A stretch of DNA of 34,673 nt, from positions 1 through 34,673 of the forward strand of contig JAIVJI010000004.1 of assembly GCA_020200135.1 (NCBI GenBank), in the 5' to 3' direction. The notes under the pieces were generated by a model. It was given only the letters and a program-made list of their open reading frames with translations. It did not search any database and had not been told where the DNA came from. Below, one piece after another: positions 1 through 7,809 of this stretch (position 1 is the first letter of the stretch; each line of letters opens with the position of its first letter). This DNA comes from Acidobacteriota bacterium (GTDB lineage: Bacteria; Acidobacteriota; Blastocatellia; Pyrinomonadales; Pyrinomonadaceae). The translations under genes were made by a program, and so were the position numbers.

Positions 1-558
1 CCGCGAGGGCTCCCACGTCTGGTACTCGTCGCGCGCGACCGCCTCGACCGCGACGCCGTGAGCGGCGAAAAAGTCGGCGCCGCGCGTGCCGAGCACGAGC
101 AGCGCGCCCGCGACCGGCACCTCCGCGCCGTGCGCGCGCAACTCCTCGTATGTCGCGCGCAGAGAAGAGCCCGCGCTCATCACGTCGTCGACGACGGCCA
201 CGCGCTTCCCCTTCGCCCGCCAGCCGAGCGCCGCCGGCAGGCGGTAGCTCGCGGCGTACAGCCCGCCCGCCGTCGGTTCGCCACCGCGCCGCGTGAAGTA
301 GAACTCAGCCCCGAGCGCGTGCGCGACGAGTTGCGCCAGAAAAGCGCCGCCGAGCAGAGGCCCGCACACAGCCTCTACCTCGTGCTGGCGCAGCGAAGCG
401 GCGAGCGCGCCGACGAAGGGCTCGACGCGCCTCGGCTCGGCGAACAGCGGGTCGAGGTCGAACCACAGCCGGCCGTGATAACCGGACTCGAGCCGGAAAT
501 GTCCGCGCCGGCCCTCGACCAGCCCGAGGAAGAGTGCGGTCACGTCGGTCGCGGTCAT
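1..558 (-). CDS. pyrE: Orotate phosphoribosyltransferase, C-terminus cut by window edge
   Basis: The frame reads from ATG at 558 down to base 1 without a stop (186 codons), so the C-terminus lies outside the window. The product should transfer ribose-5-phosphate from PRPP to orotate to form OMP in pyrimidine synthesis, in the cytoplasm. The main support is the PRPP-binding signature near residues 132-146, read as [15 protein letters not shown]: two acidic residues followed by a small flexible loop. The preceding segment ([14 protein letters not shown]) resembles the substrate-binding part of PyrE. The start codon overlaps the stop of the upstream exonuclease gene in an ATGA arrangement, so the two are probably translationally coupled. 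A different type I phosphoribosyltransferase cannot be excluded without the C-terminus, but the length and motif fit PyrE. Confidence 0.8.
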   Translation of the reverse strand, partial: MTATDVTALFLGLVEGRRGHFRLESGYHGRLWFDLDPLFAEPRRVEPFVGALAASLRQHEVEAVCGPLLGGAFLAQLVAHALGAEFYFTRRGGEPTAGGLYAASYRLPAALGWRAKGKRVAVVDDVMSAGSSLRATYEELRAHGAEVPVAGALLVLGTRGADFFAAHGVAVEAVARDEYQTWEPSR

Positions 559-1124
559 CCTCGCGCGCCCAGCCTCCGCTTGTGTTCCGCGAGCATGTTG
601 CGGAAGAGCGCGCCCTGCGAGATGGCGTCGTCGAGCGCCTTGTGCGTGTAGGGGAGTTTGTCGAACCAGTTGCGCGGCATGTTGCGCTTGACGGTGTCGA
701 GGAAGTCGCGCCCCGTCAGCGCCATCGCGAACGTCTTGATGTCGAGCGCCTGCCAGCCGAAGGGGTTCTCGCCCGTGAAGCGGTTGAGGTACCAGCAGAC
801 GAACATGAAGTCGAAGGCCGCCGGGTAGGCGACGAAGACCGGCTCGCCCGGGAGGGACTTGAGCCACCCGAGGTACGAGCGCATCGCCCGCTCGGGCGTC
901 TGCAAGTCCTCGCGGCACGCGGCCCAGGCCTCGGGCTGCCCCTTCCACCACTTCATCGTCTCGGGGTGCTGCGCCGCGCCGGGCAGCGTCTCCAGGTTCG
1001 CGGTGAAGACGCCGTGTGGCTCTGTGCCGTCGGGCAGGTAGGCGGCCGACCCGATGCTGAGCATCGAGTAGACGCCGGGGATCGGCCCGTCCGTCTCGAC
1101 GTCGGTGCTGACGTAAATCTCCAA
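555..1124 (-). CDS. DEDDh-type 3'-5' exonuclease (RNase H fold)
   Basis: 189 residues starting at a TTG codon, with a GGGGAG ribosome-binding site 7 nt upstream. The acidic DxE pair near the N-terminus (D8, E10 in STDVETDG), D105 (in AAFDFMF) and H161/D166 (in THKALDDA) match the order and spacing of the DEDDh exonuclease superfamily, which uses two metal ions to remove nucleotides from 3' ends. The protein is short and has no extra domain, so it could act on RNA (oligoribonuclease- or RNase T-like) or on DNA; the sequence does not decide. It overlaps the downstream pyrE gene by 4 nt, giving a two-gene operon. A divergent gene begins about 100 nt away. Family assignment is good; substrate is unknown. 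Confidence 0.8.
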   Translation of the reverse strand: MEIYVSTDVETDGPIPGVYSMLSIGSAAYLPDGTEPHGVFTANLETLPGAAQHPETMKWWKGQPEAWAACREDLQTPERAMRSYLGWLKSLPGEPVFVAYPAAFDFMFVCWYLNRFTGENPFGWQALDIKTFAMALTGRDFLDTVKRNMPRNWFDKLPYTHKALDDAISQGALFRNMLAEHKRRLGARG

Positions 1125-1223
1125 GGCGATTCTCCCCTCGTCTGGCGCGGCGGACGGCCGCCGGCGCGCCCGTGACAGCAGGCCGTTGCCGCCGCCGCAC
1201 GCGGCGTGCTAAAAGGTCGAGCT

Positions 1224-2198
1224 ATGATGAAGTACGGGGCGCGACGCTTCGCCAGCATACTACTTTTCGCCGGGCTCGCCGCACAACTCGCCGCCGCGCA
1301 GGAGGCGCCGGCCGCACACTACCGCGCCTTCGACTCGAAGGGTCAGGCCGTCACGCTCCGGAGAATCATCGACTCGCTCGAAGACGCCGACGTGCTCTTC
1401 GTCGGCGAGACGCACGACAACGCCGTCGCGCACCTGCTTGAGGCCGAGCTGCTGCGCCGCGCGGACGAGCGCTTCGGCGCGGGGTCGCCGAAGCGGCGCG
1501 ACGTGGCGCTCTCTTTGGAGATGTTCGAGCGCGACGTGCAGACCGTCCTCGACGAGTACCTGGCGGGGCTCATCACCGAAAGACATTTCCTGCTGAGCAG
1601 CCGGCCGTGGCGGAACTACGAGACCGACTACCGGCCGCTGATCGAGTACGCGCGCGCGCGGCGCCTGCCCGTCATCGCCGCCAACGCGCCCGCGCGCTAC
1701 GTCTCGCGCGTGTCGAGCCGGGGGCCGGGTTCACTCAACTCGCTCTCGAAGGAGGTCGTGCGGACCTGGCTCCCGCCGCTCCCCTTCCCGCCGGCCTCCG
1801 AGGCTTACGCGGCGAAGTTCAACCGCGTCATGTCGGGCGGCCCGGCGTCGGCGCCCGCCCCGGCCTCGCCGTCGGCGCAGACTTCGACGCCCGCGCAGAT
1901 GGGCGCGCACGGCCCCCCGCACCTGCTCCAAGCGCAGACGCTGCGCGACGCCTCGATGGCCTACCGCATCGCCGAGTTTTTGAAGCGCGGGCGCGACCCG
2001 CTCGTCGTGCAGGTCAACGGCACCTTCCACAGCGAGGAGCGTCTGGGCGTCCCCGAGCTGCTCGCGCGCTACCGCCCGAAGGCGCGCGCCGTCGTCGTCA
2101 CCGTCGTCCCCGACGAAGGCTTCCCCGACTTCGACGCCGCGCGCCTCGGACGCCTCGGCGACTTCGTCATCATCACCGACCCGAGAGTGAAAGGGTGA
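1224..2198 (+). CDS. ChaN-like (Tiki/TraB superfamily) secreted protein
   Basis: 324 residues from the ATG at 1224, chosen because AAAAGG lies 7-8 nt upstream and the N-terminus then forms a signal peptide (basic MMKYGARR, hydrophobic core, cut near AAAQ). An in-frame GTG at 1206 would add six residues and is less likely. The GETHD motif (residues 61-65) and the following helix, then SLEMFERDVQ and a late VNGTFHSEERLG segment, match the ChaN/DUF399 haem-binding or metalloprotease-like family. The mature protein would lie in the periplasm or at the outer membrane; there is no lipobox cysteine at the cleavage site. A Pro/Ala/Ser-rich insert (around residues 208-230) looks like a linker. ChaN in other bacteria is linked to iron uptake; that role here is inference. 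Confidence 0.75.
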   Translation: MMKYGARRFASILLFAGLAAQLAAAQEAPAAHYRAFDSKGQAVTLRRIIDSLEDADVLFVGETHDNAVAHLLEAELLRRADERFGAGSPKRRDVALSLEMFERDVQTVLDEYLAGLITERHFLLSSRPWRNYETDYRPLIEYARARRLPVIAANAPARYVSRVSSRGPGSLNSLSKEVVRTWLPPLPFPPASEAYAAKFNRVMSGGPASAPAPASPSAQTSTPAQMGAHGPPHLLQAQTLRDASMAYRIAEFLKRGRDPLVVQVNGTFHSEERLGVPELLARYRPKARAVVVTVVPDEGFPDFDAARLGRLGDFVIITDPRVKG

Positions 2199-2297
2199 AG
2201 ACGGAAGGGATTGGTGAAAGCTCTGGGACGGATGGGGCGGGGGCGGATGAGTTCGTAAACACTGCGACGGGGAGAAGTGCCCGCGATAGACGGCCCG

Positions 2298-2785
2298 CTA
2301 CAGGAGTCTGTAGCCGGGGTCGAGCTGCTGGAAGTAGACGAGAATCTGGTGGAGGTCGTAAGGGTCTGTGTTCTTGCCGGTGATCTTGTGGCGGAGCACG
2401 TCGGCCGCGTGCTGGATGCCGCCATGATCGTCGAGGTCGATGTCGGCGACGTGCGCGCCGCCGCTGTTGGCGGCGAAGGTGAACTGAATGTTGCCCGCCG
2501 CGTCGCGGGTCTTGAAGCTGTTCGGCTCCGGCACGGGCGTCTCGCCGTCGGGGAAATTGTGGAGCGCGCCGGAGACGCTGCGGAAACGCTGCGGGAACTT
2601 GCGGAGCGCGCCCACGAGCCCGCCGTCCACCGAGGCGTAGACGCGCTCGCGGTGCTTCTTGTCGAGCAGCGCGTGGCTGATGCTCTTCACCTGGCTGATG
2701 AGGGTCTGCCCGTCCCTGGTCAGCTCTTTGAGCATCTTGGCCGAGAGGTTGAGGACACGTCGGCGCGGTTGATGTTGTCGCTCAT
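2298..2785 (-). pseudogene. Hypothetical protein, last gene of the S8-GMC cluster, apparent N-terminal frameshift
   Basis: The reading frame that ends at 2298 encodes a convincing protein (VLNLSAKMLKELTRDGQ onward, ending in LVYFQQLDPGYRLL), but in that frame there is no plausible start after the upstream gene. A good start exists in another frame: ATG at 2785, preceded by GGAGG, reading MSDNINRAD. The two frames join naturally if the dinucleotide at 2757-2758 (a GT repeat on the coding strand) is removed, giving MSDNINRADVLNLSAK. So either this is a 2-base insertion in the genome, or an assembly error, or the true start lies elsewhere. The corrected protein is about 162 residues. I do not recognise the family. 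The end is conserved-looking (ADIDLDDHGG, TDPYDLHQILVYFQQLDPGY). Position suggests it works with the oxidoreductase. Confidence 0.55.
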
Positions 2786-2806
2786 GGGGCTTCGCTGTGC
2801 GCCTCC

Positions 2807-3346
2807 TTAGGGTTCGACCGGCCGCGGGTCTTTGGGCCGCCACGGGACGGGCTTGTTGGGCGGGATGTTGAGTATCTCCGGGTGGTCAACGCTCACGCCG
2901 GGATAGCCGAGTTCGGGCCACGTCAGGTCGCTCGCGTAGTAGGTCGAGGCCGATACGTTGACGAAGGCGGCGTAGATGTTGCGCCCCTGCTGCTGCTTGC
3001 TCGAGCGGAGCTGTTCGAGCGTCTTGCGGCGTTGGAGGAGCGTCTGGTGCGAGAAGGGCTTCGGGTTGCCGCCGACGATGAAGTTGAAGAGCCGCGTCTC
3101 GGCGAGGAGCAGCGCCGTCAGGAACGCCCCGCGCTGCGCGGGGCGCTGGTAGTTGAGATAGTCGTCCACCATCTCGATGAACTTCGGCGCTTTGGCGAGG
3201 AAGTTCTCGCCGAGCACGGCCTCGCCGACGGCGAAGAGGATGAGCGCCGTCTTCGTGTTGAGGTGTTCGAGCGTCATGTCCGGTTTCACCTCGGGGCGCT
3301 TCTTCGGATTGGCTAACGCTTCCAGCGTTTTCAGTAACCCGGCCAC
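2807..3346 (-). CDS. Putative small partner protein of the GMC oxidoreductase
   Basis: 179 residues from GTG at 3346. This start sits 9 nt after AGGAGG and overlaps the end of the oxidoreductase gene by 16 nt, so translation is probably coupled. A GTG two codons earlier (3352) is closer to the ribosome-binding site and less likely. The protein is soluble and mostly helical, without signal peptide or membrane segment. Recognisable features are an N-terminal basic stretch (LANPKKRPEVKPDM), a helical middle (FIEMVDDYLNYQRPAQR) and a Pro-rich end. Many GMC-family dehydrogenases pair with a small helical subunit encoded next door, which is the analogy behind the call, but I do not see the features of the gluconate dehydrogenase subunit 3 family clearly enough to name it. 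The open frame extends far upstream, antisense-like, inside the oxidoreductase gene; that part is not coding. Confidence 0.65.
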   Translation of the reverse strand: MAGLLKTLEALANPKKRPEVKPDMTLEHLNTKTALILFAVGEAVLGENFLAKAPKFIEMVDDYLNYQRPAQRGAFLTALLLAETRLFNFIVGGNPKPFSHQTLLQRRKTLEQLRSSKQQQGRNIYAAFVNVSASTYYASDLTWPELGYPGVSVDHPEILNIPPNKPVPWRPKDPRPVEP

Positions 3347-4953
3347 GGCCACACACCTCCTTGCTGGTGTTTGAGTTTGAAAGTCGCGTTGTTCTGTTGG
3401 CAAATCTGCTCGCTGCCCCACAGCGCGAGCGCGTAGATCGTCACCTGCGGGTTCGCGCCGAGCGCGGTCGGGAAGATTGAGGCGTCCAGGACCCAGAGAT
3501 TCTTCTTGTCGCGGAAGGTGAAGTCGTTGTTGACGACGCGGCGCGCGTTGTCCTTGTTCATCTGGCAGCCGCCCATGACGTGGACGGTGAAGATGGTCGA
3601 GCGCTGCGGCTCGGCGAAGCTGATCTTGCGTATCTCGGCGAAGTCCGCCTCGCCGCGGACTTCGAGCGGCGGGTTGCGCATGACGTAGACGGAGGACGCG
3701 CCCGCGGCGAGGTGGATGCGGCACATCTCGACGAGGCTCTCCTGCATCGGCTTGACGTTGGGCTTGGGGATGACGTAGTCGAGGACGGGGTCGCCGTTGT
3801 CGTCGAGCGCGACCGTGCCGTAGGGCTGCGTGTCGTCGAAGCCCGTCGTGTGATGCGCGTAGGAGATGGCCCCGTGCGGGTAGTAGTCGCGCATGATGCG
3901 GTGCAGCTCTTCGCCGTGTTGCAGCGTCGCCGAGGCCGAGAGGACGGGGAAGAACGAGCCGGTCTCGACGAGGTAGCCTGTCGGGCCCGCGGCGAACTTC
4001 GGCGTCCACATGTTGTCGGGCACGCCGTAGGCCGGCGAGGTCTTCTCCGGATACTTGCCGATGGTGATGGTGACCGGGTGGATGTGCGTCCAACGGCCGA
4101 CGCGCTTGCCCGCGTCGAGGTTCGAGCGCAGAAGGACGCCGGGCGTGCCGACGGAGCCGGCGGCGAGCACGACGCCCTTCTTCGGTTTGACGACGAGCGT
4201 GCCCCCGGTGGGGCGGTTCTTGCCGTCGAGGAAGCGACAGCGGACTTCGTTGATGCGGTCGGCCGTCCCGACGAGTTTGTCAACCTTCGTGTCGGTGTAG
4301 ACGGTCGCGCCTTTGGCGATGGCGTCGGGGAGCCAGCGGACGAAGCCGCTCATCTTGCGGTCGTAGGGACAGCCGACGCCGCACGAGCCGCACTCGCGGC
4401 AGTTGTGCGTGTTGTTCGGCAGGTTGTCGTGCGGGATGCCGAGGTGGTCGCAGCCCTCGATGAACTTGCGCGCGGAGGTGTTGTACTTGTCGTTGCGGAC
4501 GATGGGCAGGTAGTTGACTACCTCGCGCAGATAAGGGTCGAGGTTCTGCCGCGTGAACGGAAGGCCGCGCTTCTGCCACTCGTCTAATGTTTCCAGCCGC
4601 GGCGGCAGACAGGCCGACCAGTTGACGGCCGTCCCGCCGCCGAGGCAGCGACCCTGCAAGACCTTGACGCCGCCGTTCTTCGTCAGCCGCGTCGCGCCCT
4701 CCTGATAGAGCAGCTTGTACATCTCGGCCTCGCGCTCGTTGAGCATCTTACGGACATGCGAAGCGCCGCCGTGCCCCTGCTCCTTCGGGATGTTCGGCCC
4801 CTCTTCGACGACGATTACGTCGAAGCCGGCCTCGGCCAGCTTGAGCGCGGCGACGCCCCCGGCCGCGCCCGACCCGACGACGCAGAAGTCCGGCATCAGC
4901 GTCCAGTCGTCGGAAGGGTTCAGCGTGCGCCCCTCGACAATCTTTCCCGGCAT
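3331..4953 (-). CDS. GMC-family FAD-dependent oxidoreductase
   Basis: 540 residues from ATG at 4953 with AAAGGAGA 8 nt upstream. The N-terminus has the FAD-binding Rossmann motif (GSGAAGG, from residue 27) and the acidic end of the second strand (VIVVEEGP). The middle contains GRCLGGGTAVNWSACLP, typical of the GMC N-terminal domain, and a Cys-rich segment (NCRECGSCGVGCPYDR) seen in long-chain alcohol and cholesterol oxidase-like members. The C-terminal GMC domain ends in LWVLDASIFPTALGANPQVTI, including the N-P pair of the active-site loop. The family oxidises an alcohol or sugar hydroxyl with FAD. The substrate cannot be read from sequence. No signal peptide is visible, so it is probably cytoplasmic. 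It sits between the S8 peptidase and the small partner gene, 50 nt after the former. Confidence 0.88.
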   Translation of the reverse strand: MPGKIVEGRTLNPSDDWTLMPDFCVVGSGAAGGVAALKLAEAGFDVIVVEEGPNIPKEQGHGGASHVRKMLNEREAEMYKLLYQEGATRLTKNGGVKVLQGRCLGGGTAVNWSACLPPRLETLDEWQKRGLPFTRQNLDPYLREVVNYLPIVRNDKYNTSARKFIEGCDHLGIPHDNLPNNTHNCRECGSCGVGCPYDRKMSGFVRWLPDAIAKGATVYTDTKVDKLVGTADRINEVRCRFLDGKNRPTGGTLVVKPKKGVVLAAGSVGTPGVLLRSNLDAGKRVGRWTHIHPVTITIGKYPEKTSPAYGVPDNMWTPKFAAGPTGYLVETGSFFPVLSASATLQHGEELHRIMRDYYPHGAISYAHHTTGFDDTQPYGTVALDDNGDPVLDYVIPKPNVKPMQESLVEMCRIHLAAGASSVYVMRNPPLEVRGEADFAEIRKISFAEPQRSTIFTVHVMGGCQMNKDNARRVVNNDFTFRDKKNLWVLDASIFPTALGANPQVTIYALALWGSEQICQQNNATFKLKHQQGGVWPWPGY

Positions 4954-4972
4954 CGCTCGTCTCCTTTAACTT

Positions 4973-4989
4973 CAGCTATCAGCTATCAG
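4973..4989. repeat. Short CTGATAG tandem (two copies) in the S8-GMC intergenic gap
   Basis: The 50-nt gap between the peptidase and oxidoreductase genes contains CAGCTATCAGCTATCAG, i.e. two tandem CTGATAG units on the opposite strand. Tandem words of this kind are common in intergenic hairpins of several environmental phyla. Only one arm is present here, so it looks like a remnant. Confidence 0.5.
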
Positions 4990-5003
4990 GAAATTCATCG
5001 TCC

Positions 5004-6383
5004 TCAGCCTACGCCCGACACCTTCGCCTTAAGCGCCGCCGATGTGTCTTTCGTGAGAAGCGCGCCGCGCACGGACTCGACGCCGGCGGGCGCGGTTGTC
5101 ACCGCCGCGCGCGTCGCGACGCGTTTGGGGGCGGCCTTCTTCTCGGCGGCGCGGGGCCGCTTCGGCGCGAGCGTGGCGGCGAAGGCGTTGTAGAGGTCTG
5201 GGTCGGACGCGAGATGAAAGGCCAGTTCCTGACCGACTTCGCGCAGGCGCGCGGGCAGCTCCTCTTCCGTGACACCGAGGAGTTCGGCGAGGCGTGCGCG
5301 CAACACCGCATCCGAAACGGTCGCGGCCGCGGCGGCGCGCGTGCGGCGCGGCTGTGCCGCCGGTGATTCGAAGAGGTGGCGGAAGGTGGCGAGGCCGCCC
5401 GCGTCTATCGCGGGTAGCTCGCGCAGCGCGAAGGCGGGCGTCGGGACGAGTGCTCGCACGCCGTCGGGGAGCGGAGCGGCGAGCACGCGGTCTGCGTTGA
5501 CTAGCCCGCGGCCGAAGCCGGGGCCCGCGCCGGCGAGCGGGTCGCAGTTGTCGCGCAGTATTTGGTTGAAGATGACGGGAATCTTCTCCGCGCCGTAACG
5601 CTTGGCGAGCTTGGCGCGCCCGTGGTGTGAGAGCCAGAGCGCGGCCACGCCCGCGACCGTGGCGACCGCGAACGAAGTGCCGGACCCGCGCCCGACCGAG
5701 AAGCCGCCGTTATCCTCGACGCCCGCACACCAGACGGACTCGCCCGGCGCGGTCACGTCCACCGCGCCGCCACGCGAAGAGTGTAGCCAAGTCTTGTTGC
5801 GCGCGTTGCTCGCCGCCACCGCGATAACTTCATCATAAGCCGCGGGCCAGACGACGAATCCGACGTAGTTACCCGCGGCGGCCAGCACGATCACGCCACG
5901 CTTCTGCGCGTACTGCACGGCCTTCAGCAGACGCGAATTCGGGAAGCCCGTCCCCATACTGATCGAGATGACGTGGACGTTCTTGTCGGCCGCGTGCTCG
6001 ATGGCCCGCGCGAGGTTGAGTACGCCGCCGCCGACCAGCACGACCGATGTCGAGACCCTGACCGGGATCAGCTTCGCGCCCGGCGCGACGCCCCACACCG
6101 CGAGCGGGTTCGCGCCGAGGTTGCCGAAGTTAGTCTGCGCGCCCTGCGGGCTGACGATGACGCTCGACGTGCCGGTGCCGTGGCCGGGGAACAGCAGGAA
6201 GCCGCGCTTGAGTTCGTCCCTCGCGTCCGAATCGTTGTTGACGAAGTCGAAGCCCTTGTCGGTGAGCAGTCTCGATGTTATCTCCGGGTGTCGCGTGTAG
6301 CCCGTGTCCGGGTGGCCGACGACGCCGCCCTCGCCCGGTTCACGCCCCGCGGCGAAACGCTTCCAGGCTTCAGGAACTTTCAC
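5004..6383 (-). CDS. Subtilisin-like serine peptidase (family S8) without its own propeptide
   Basis: 459 residues from a GTG at 6383 that overlaps the stop of the preceding gene by 4 nt (GTGA), implying coupled translation. The catalytic triad is readable: D26 (GHPDTGY), H68 (GHGTGTSS) and S237 (GSGTSFA), with the oxyanion-hole N172 in AAAGN. The catalytic domain ends near residue 320. The remaining 140 residues are a helical, Ala/Arg-rich tail (LGVTEEELPARLREVG and a KKAAPKR segment) of unknown role. No signal peptide and no propeptide precede the catalytic domain; the propeptide appears to be encoded by the separate gene just upstream. It would therefore fold, and perhaps act, inside the cell. 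Substrate unknown; co-transcription with an oxidoreductase suggests a maturation or turnover role, which is inference. Confidence 0.88.
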   Translation of the reverse strand: MKVPEAWKRFAAGREPGEGGVVGHPDTGYTRHPEITSRLLTDKGFDFVNNDSDARDELKRGFLLFPGHGTGTSSVIVSPQGAQTNFGNLGANPLAVWGVAPGAKLIPVRVSTSVVLVGGGVLNLARAIEHAADKNVHVISISMGTGFPNSRLLKAVQYAQKRGVIVLAAAGNYVGFVVWPAAYDEVIAVAASNARNKTWLHSSRGGAVDVTAPGESVWCAGVEDNGGFSVGRGSGTSFAVATVAGVAALWLSHHGRAKLAKRYGAEKIPVIFNQILRDNCDPLAGAGPGFGRGLVNADRVLAAPLPDGVRALVPTPAFALRELPAIDAGGLATFRHLFESPAAQPRRTRAAAAATVSDAVLRARLAELLGVTEEELPARLREVGQELAFHLASDPDLYNAFAATLAPKRPRAAEKKAAPKRVATRAAVTTAPAGVESVRGALLTKDTSAALKAKVSGVG

Positions 6384-6721
6384 ACGGTCTGCTCAAGTCC
6401 TTCGGCGCGGAAGCCGGGCGGACCTGAGACGGGGACGGTGAAGATTGGCTCGGCGTAAGTCAGTCCGGGCTGCGCGCGCAACGCGTAGGTCTTCTCCCAC
6501 GCGCGGCGGGCCGTTAGTGTCGCGCCCTTGCGTTCGCGACGCGTGACTTCGAAGTCGCTCTCGTCGTCGCCGAAGGTGCGCACCGTCCAGCCCGCGCCGA
6601 GGACGCGCGTGACTGCTTGCCGCGCCCTCGTCTTCCCTCCCCGGCCGAGCGCCTTGACGACGAAACCTTCAAAGACGGGGCGTGCATCTTTCAAATCGGG
6701 TTGATCGCGCTGTTCGTTCAT
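6380..6721 (-). CDS. Stand-alone I9-type propeptide/inhibitor of the S8 peptidase
   Basis: 113 residues from ATG at 6721, chosen for the GAGG 8 nt upstream; an in-frame ATG at 6745 has no ribosome-binding site. The order of predicted elements (strand FVVKAL, helix TRARQAVTRVL, strand WTVRTFG, strand DFEVTR, helix, and final strand TYAEPIF) follows the inhibitor I9/subtilisin propeptide fold, in which the last strand typically ends in YVEPD-like residues. In most S8 enzymes this domain is fused to the N-terminus; here the frame stops and the peptidase restarts with a 4-nt overlap. It probably acts as a chaperone for folding and as an inhibitor in trans. The family call rests on pattern, not on a search. 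Confidence 0.6.
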   Translation of the reverse strand: MNEQRDQPDLKDARPVFEGFVVKALGRGGKTRARQAVTRVLGAGWTVRTFGDDESDFEVTRRERKGATLTARRAWEKTYALRAQPGLTYAEPIFTVPVSGPPGFRAEGLEQTV

Positions 6722-7058
6722 GGCGTTCGCCTCGGCGGGCGGCATGTGCCGCAAAGGGTTCGACGTGAGGCCAGTACGGCTTGGCACTCGTAGACGTGGA
6801 AGCGACCCGTGGAGTGGGAAAGATATGCCCGCCGCGTTTCCCTGTCAACATGCTTTCGTCTGGCCGCTTGCCAGAACGCGCCCGGCTTGGCACAATAGCC
6901 GTTGCTTTTGTGGTCGCTTTTCGCGACAGAGAGGCGGGTGTTGCCCGATATCGGTCGAAAGACTTTAAGAGACGGACGTAAACATCAGTCGTGAGAGTTC
7001 GCCGGGCGCGTCCGCCCGGCCGCGAGTGTTATCGGTTTTTTGAACGGAGAGTTTTGTC
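6722..7058. other. Divergent intergenic region between the S8 cluster and rpsU
   Basis: This 337-nt stretch has no supportable gene. It holds the cluster promoter on the minus strand (6820-6848). On the plus strand a weak candidate for rpsU is TTGCCC (6941-6946), 17 nt, TTTAAG (6964-6969). A small hairpin in the rpsU leader is formed by GCCGGGC (7001-7007) and GCCCGGC (7014-7020). Confidence 0.4.
6820..6848 (-). promoter_or_regulatory. Sigma70-type promoter for the S8-GMC cluster
   Basis: On the minus strand a consensus -35 box TTGACA (6848-6843) is followed after exactly 17 nt by TATCTT (6825-6820). Transcription would begin near 6813, giving a leader of about 90 nt before the first gene at 6721. 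Confidence 0.6.
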
Positions 7059-7262
7059 ATGGCAACAGTCGTCGTCAACCAGGGCGAGTCCATCGAGTCG
7101 GCGCTCCGCCGCTTCAAGCGCAAGGTCATGTCCGAGGAGATCATCAAGGACGCGAAGAAGCACGCCTTCTTCATGTCGCGCGGGCAGAAGGCCAAGCTCA
7201 AGTCCGCGCTCGCGCGCAAGCGCAACAAGCGCAAGTCGCGCCCGATGCGCCCCCGCAGCTAA
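7059..7262 (+). CDS. rpsU: 30S ribosomal protein bS21
   Basis: 67 residues from ATG at 7059, with GGAGAG about 8 nt upstream. The sequence has the bS21 pattern: an N-terminal strand (MATVVVNQGES), a helix starting SALRRFKRKV, and a very basic C-terminus (KRNKRKSRPMRP). bS21 binds the 30S platform near the anti-Shine-Dalgarno end of 16S rRNA and helps initiation. The gene is monocistronic here: it has its own leader and a strong hairpin terminator 24 nt after the stop, and the next gene is on the other strand. Length is normal for the family. Confidence 0.95.
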   Translation: MATVVVNQGESIESALRRFKRKVMSEEIIKDAKKHAFFMSRGQKAKLKSALARKRNKRKSRPMRPRS

Positions 7263-7280
7263 CTACACACGCCAGCCCGA

Positions 7281-7328
7281 AACGCCAAGCGCGCGGAGAC
7301 CAGAACGGTCTCCGCGCGCTTCTGCGTT
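7281..7328 (+). terminator. Strong hairpin terminator after rpsU
   Basis: A perfect 15-bp stem (7287-7301 with 7307-7321, loop AGAAC), extended after a 1-nt/2-nt internal loop by AACGC (7281-7285) pairing with GCGTT (7324-7328). The trailing T-tract is poor. Because the next gene is convergent (it ends at 7347), the hairpin can serve both directions. Confidence 0.8.
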
Positions 7329-7346
7329 GTGACGGGGCCCGCGCCC

Positions 7347-7541
7347 CTACCGGCCCGCGGTCACGCCCCGGCCCGCGAGGAATCCGCCGACGCCGAGGAG
7401 GATTGAGATCACCCCGAGCACCCGCGTGAGCATCCTGCCGCAGGCGATGCACTCGACGATGGGGCCGTTCGGGCCGGGGATGATCATCAGCCCACCGACG
7501 ATGATAATCCAGGCCAGCGCTAAAACTATGACAGTCTTCAT
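7347..7541 (-). CDS. Small two-helix membrane protein, function unknown
   Basis: 64 residues from ATG at 7541, chosen because GAGGAG lies about 10 nt upstream and the upstream part of the open frame has no hydrophobic or coding character. Two hydrophobic segments (about residues 3-21 and 40-56) flank a short loop, PGPNGPIVECIACGRML, with two cysteines spaced C-x2-C. The loop could bind a metal or form a disulfide, depending on topology, but nothing more can be said. It is convergent with rpsU and lies 268 nt downstream of the S9 peptidase gene; I see no gene in that gap. I do not recognise the family. Confidence 0.6.
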   Translation of the reverse strand: MKTVIVLALAWIIIVGGLMIIPGPNGPIVECIACGRMLTRVLGVISILLGVGGFLAGRGVTAGR

Positions 7542-7809
7542 ACGCCTTTTTCTCCTCTGTGTCTGTTTCGGTTGCGTGTGGATCGGGTAAAGAAAAGCGG
7601 GGGGCGCGGGGACTTGGAGAGTTCCGGACAACCAACCCCTCGTCACCGCCCCGACCCCCATCCGTCCCTTGTCGGCACTACACCCGTTGGAAGAATTGCC
7701 CTGACGCTTGCGAGGCTGAGGAGGCTCCAGTGCCGGGAGCAGCCGCAGAGCGCGTAGCATAACAGAGAACGCGGCGCGGGCATAGACTTTGTTCGCGCGC
7801 GTGTGAGCG

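Noticed and set aside
6880..6915. Possible sigma54 promoter (TGGCAC ... TTGC) upstream of rpsU
   Set aside because: The distance between the GG and GC elements is 13 nt instead of the required 10.
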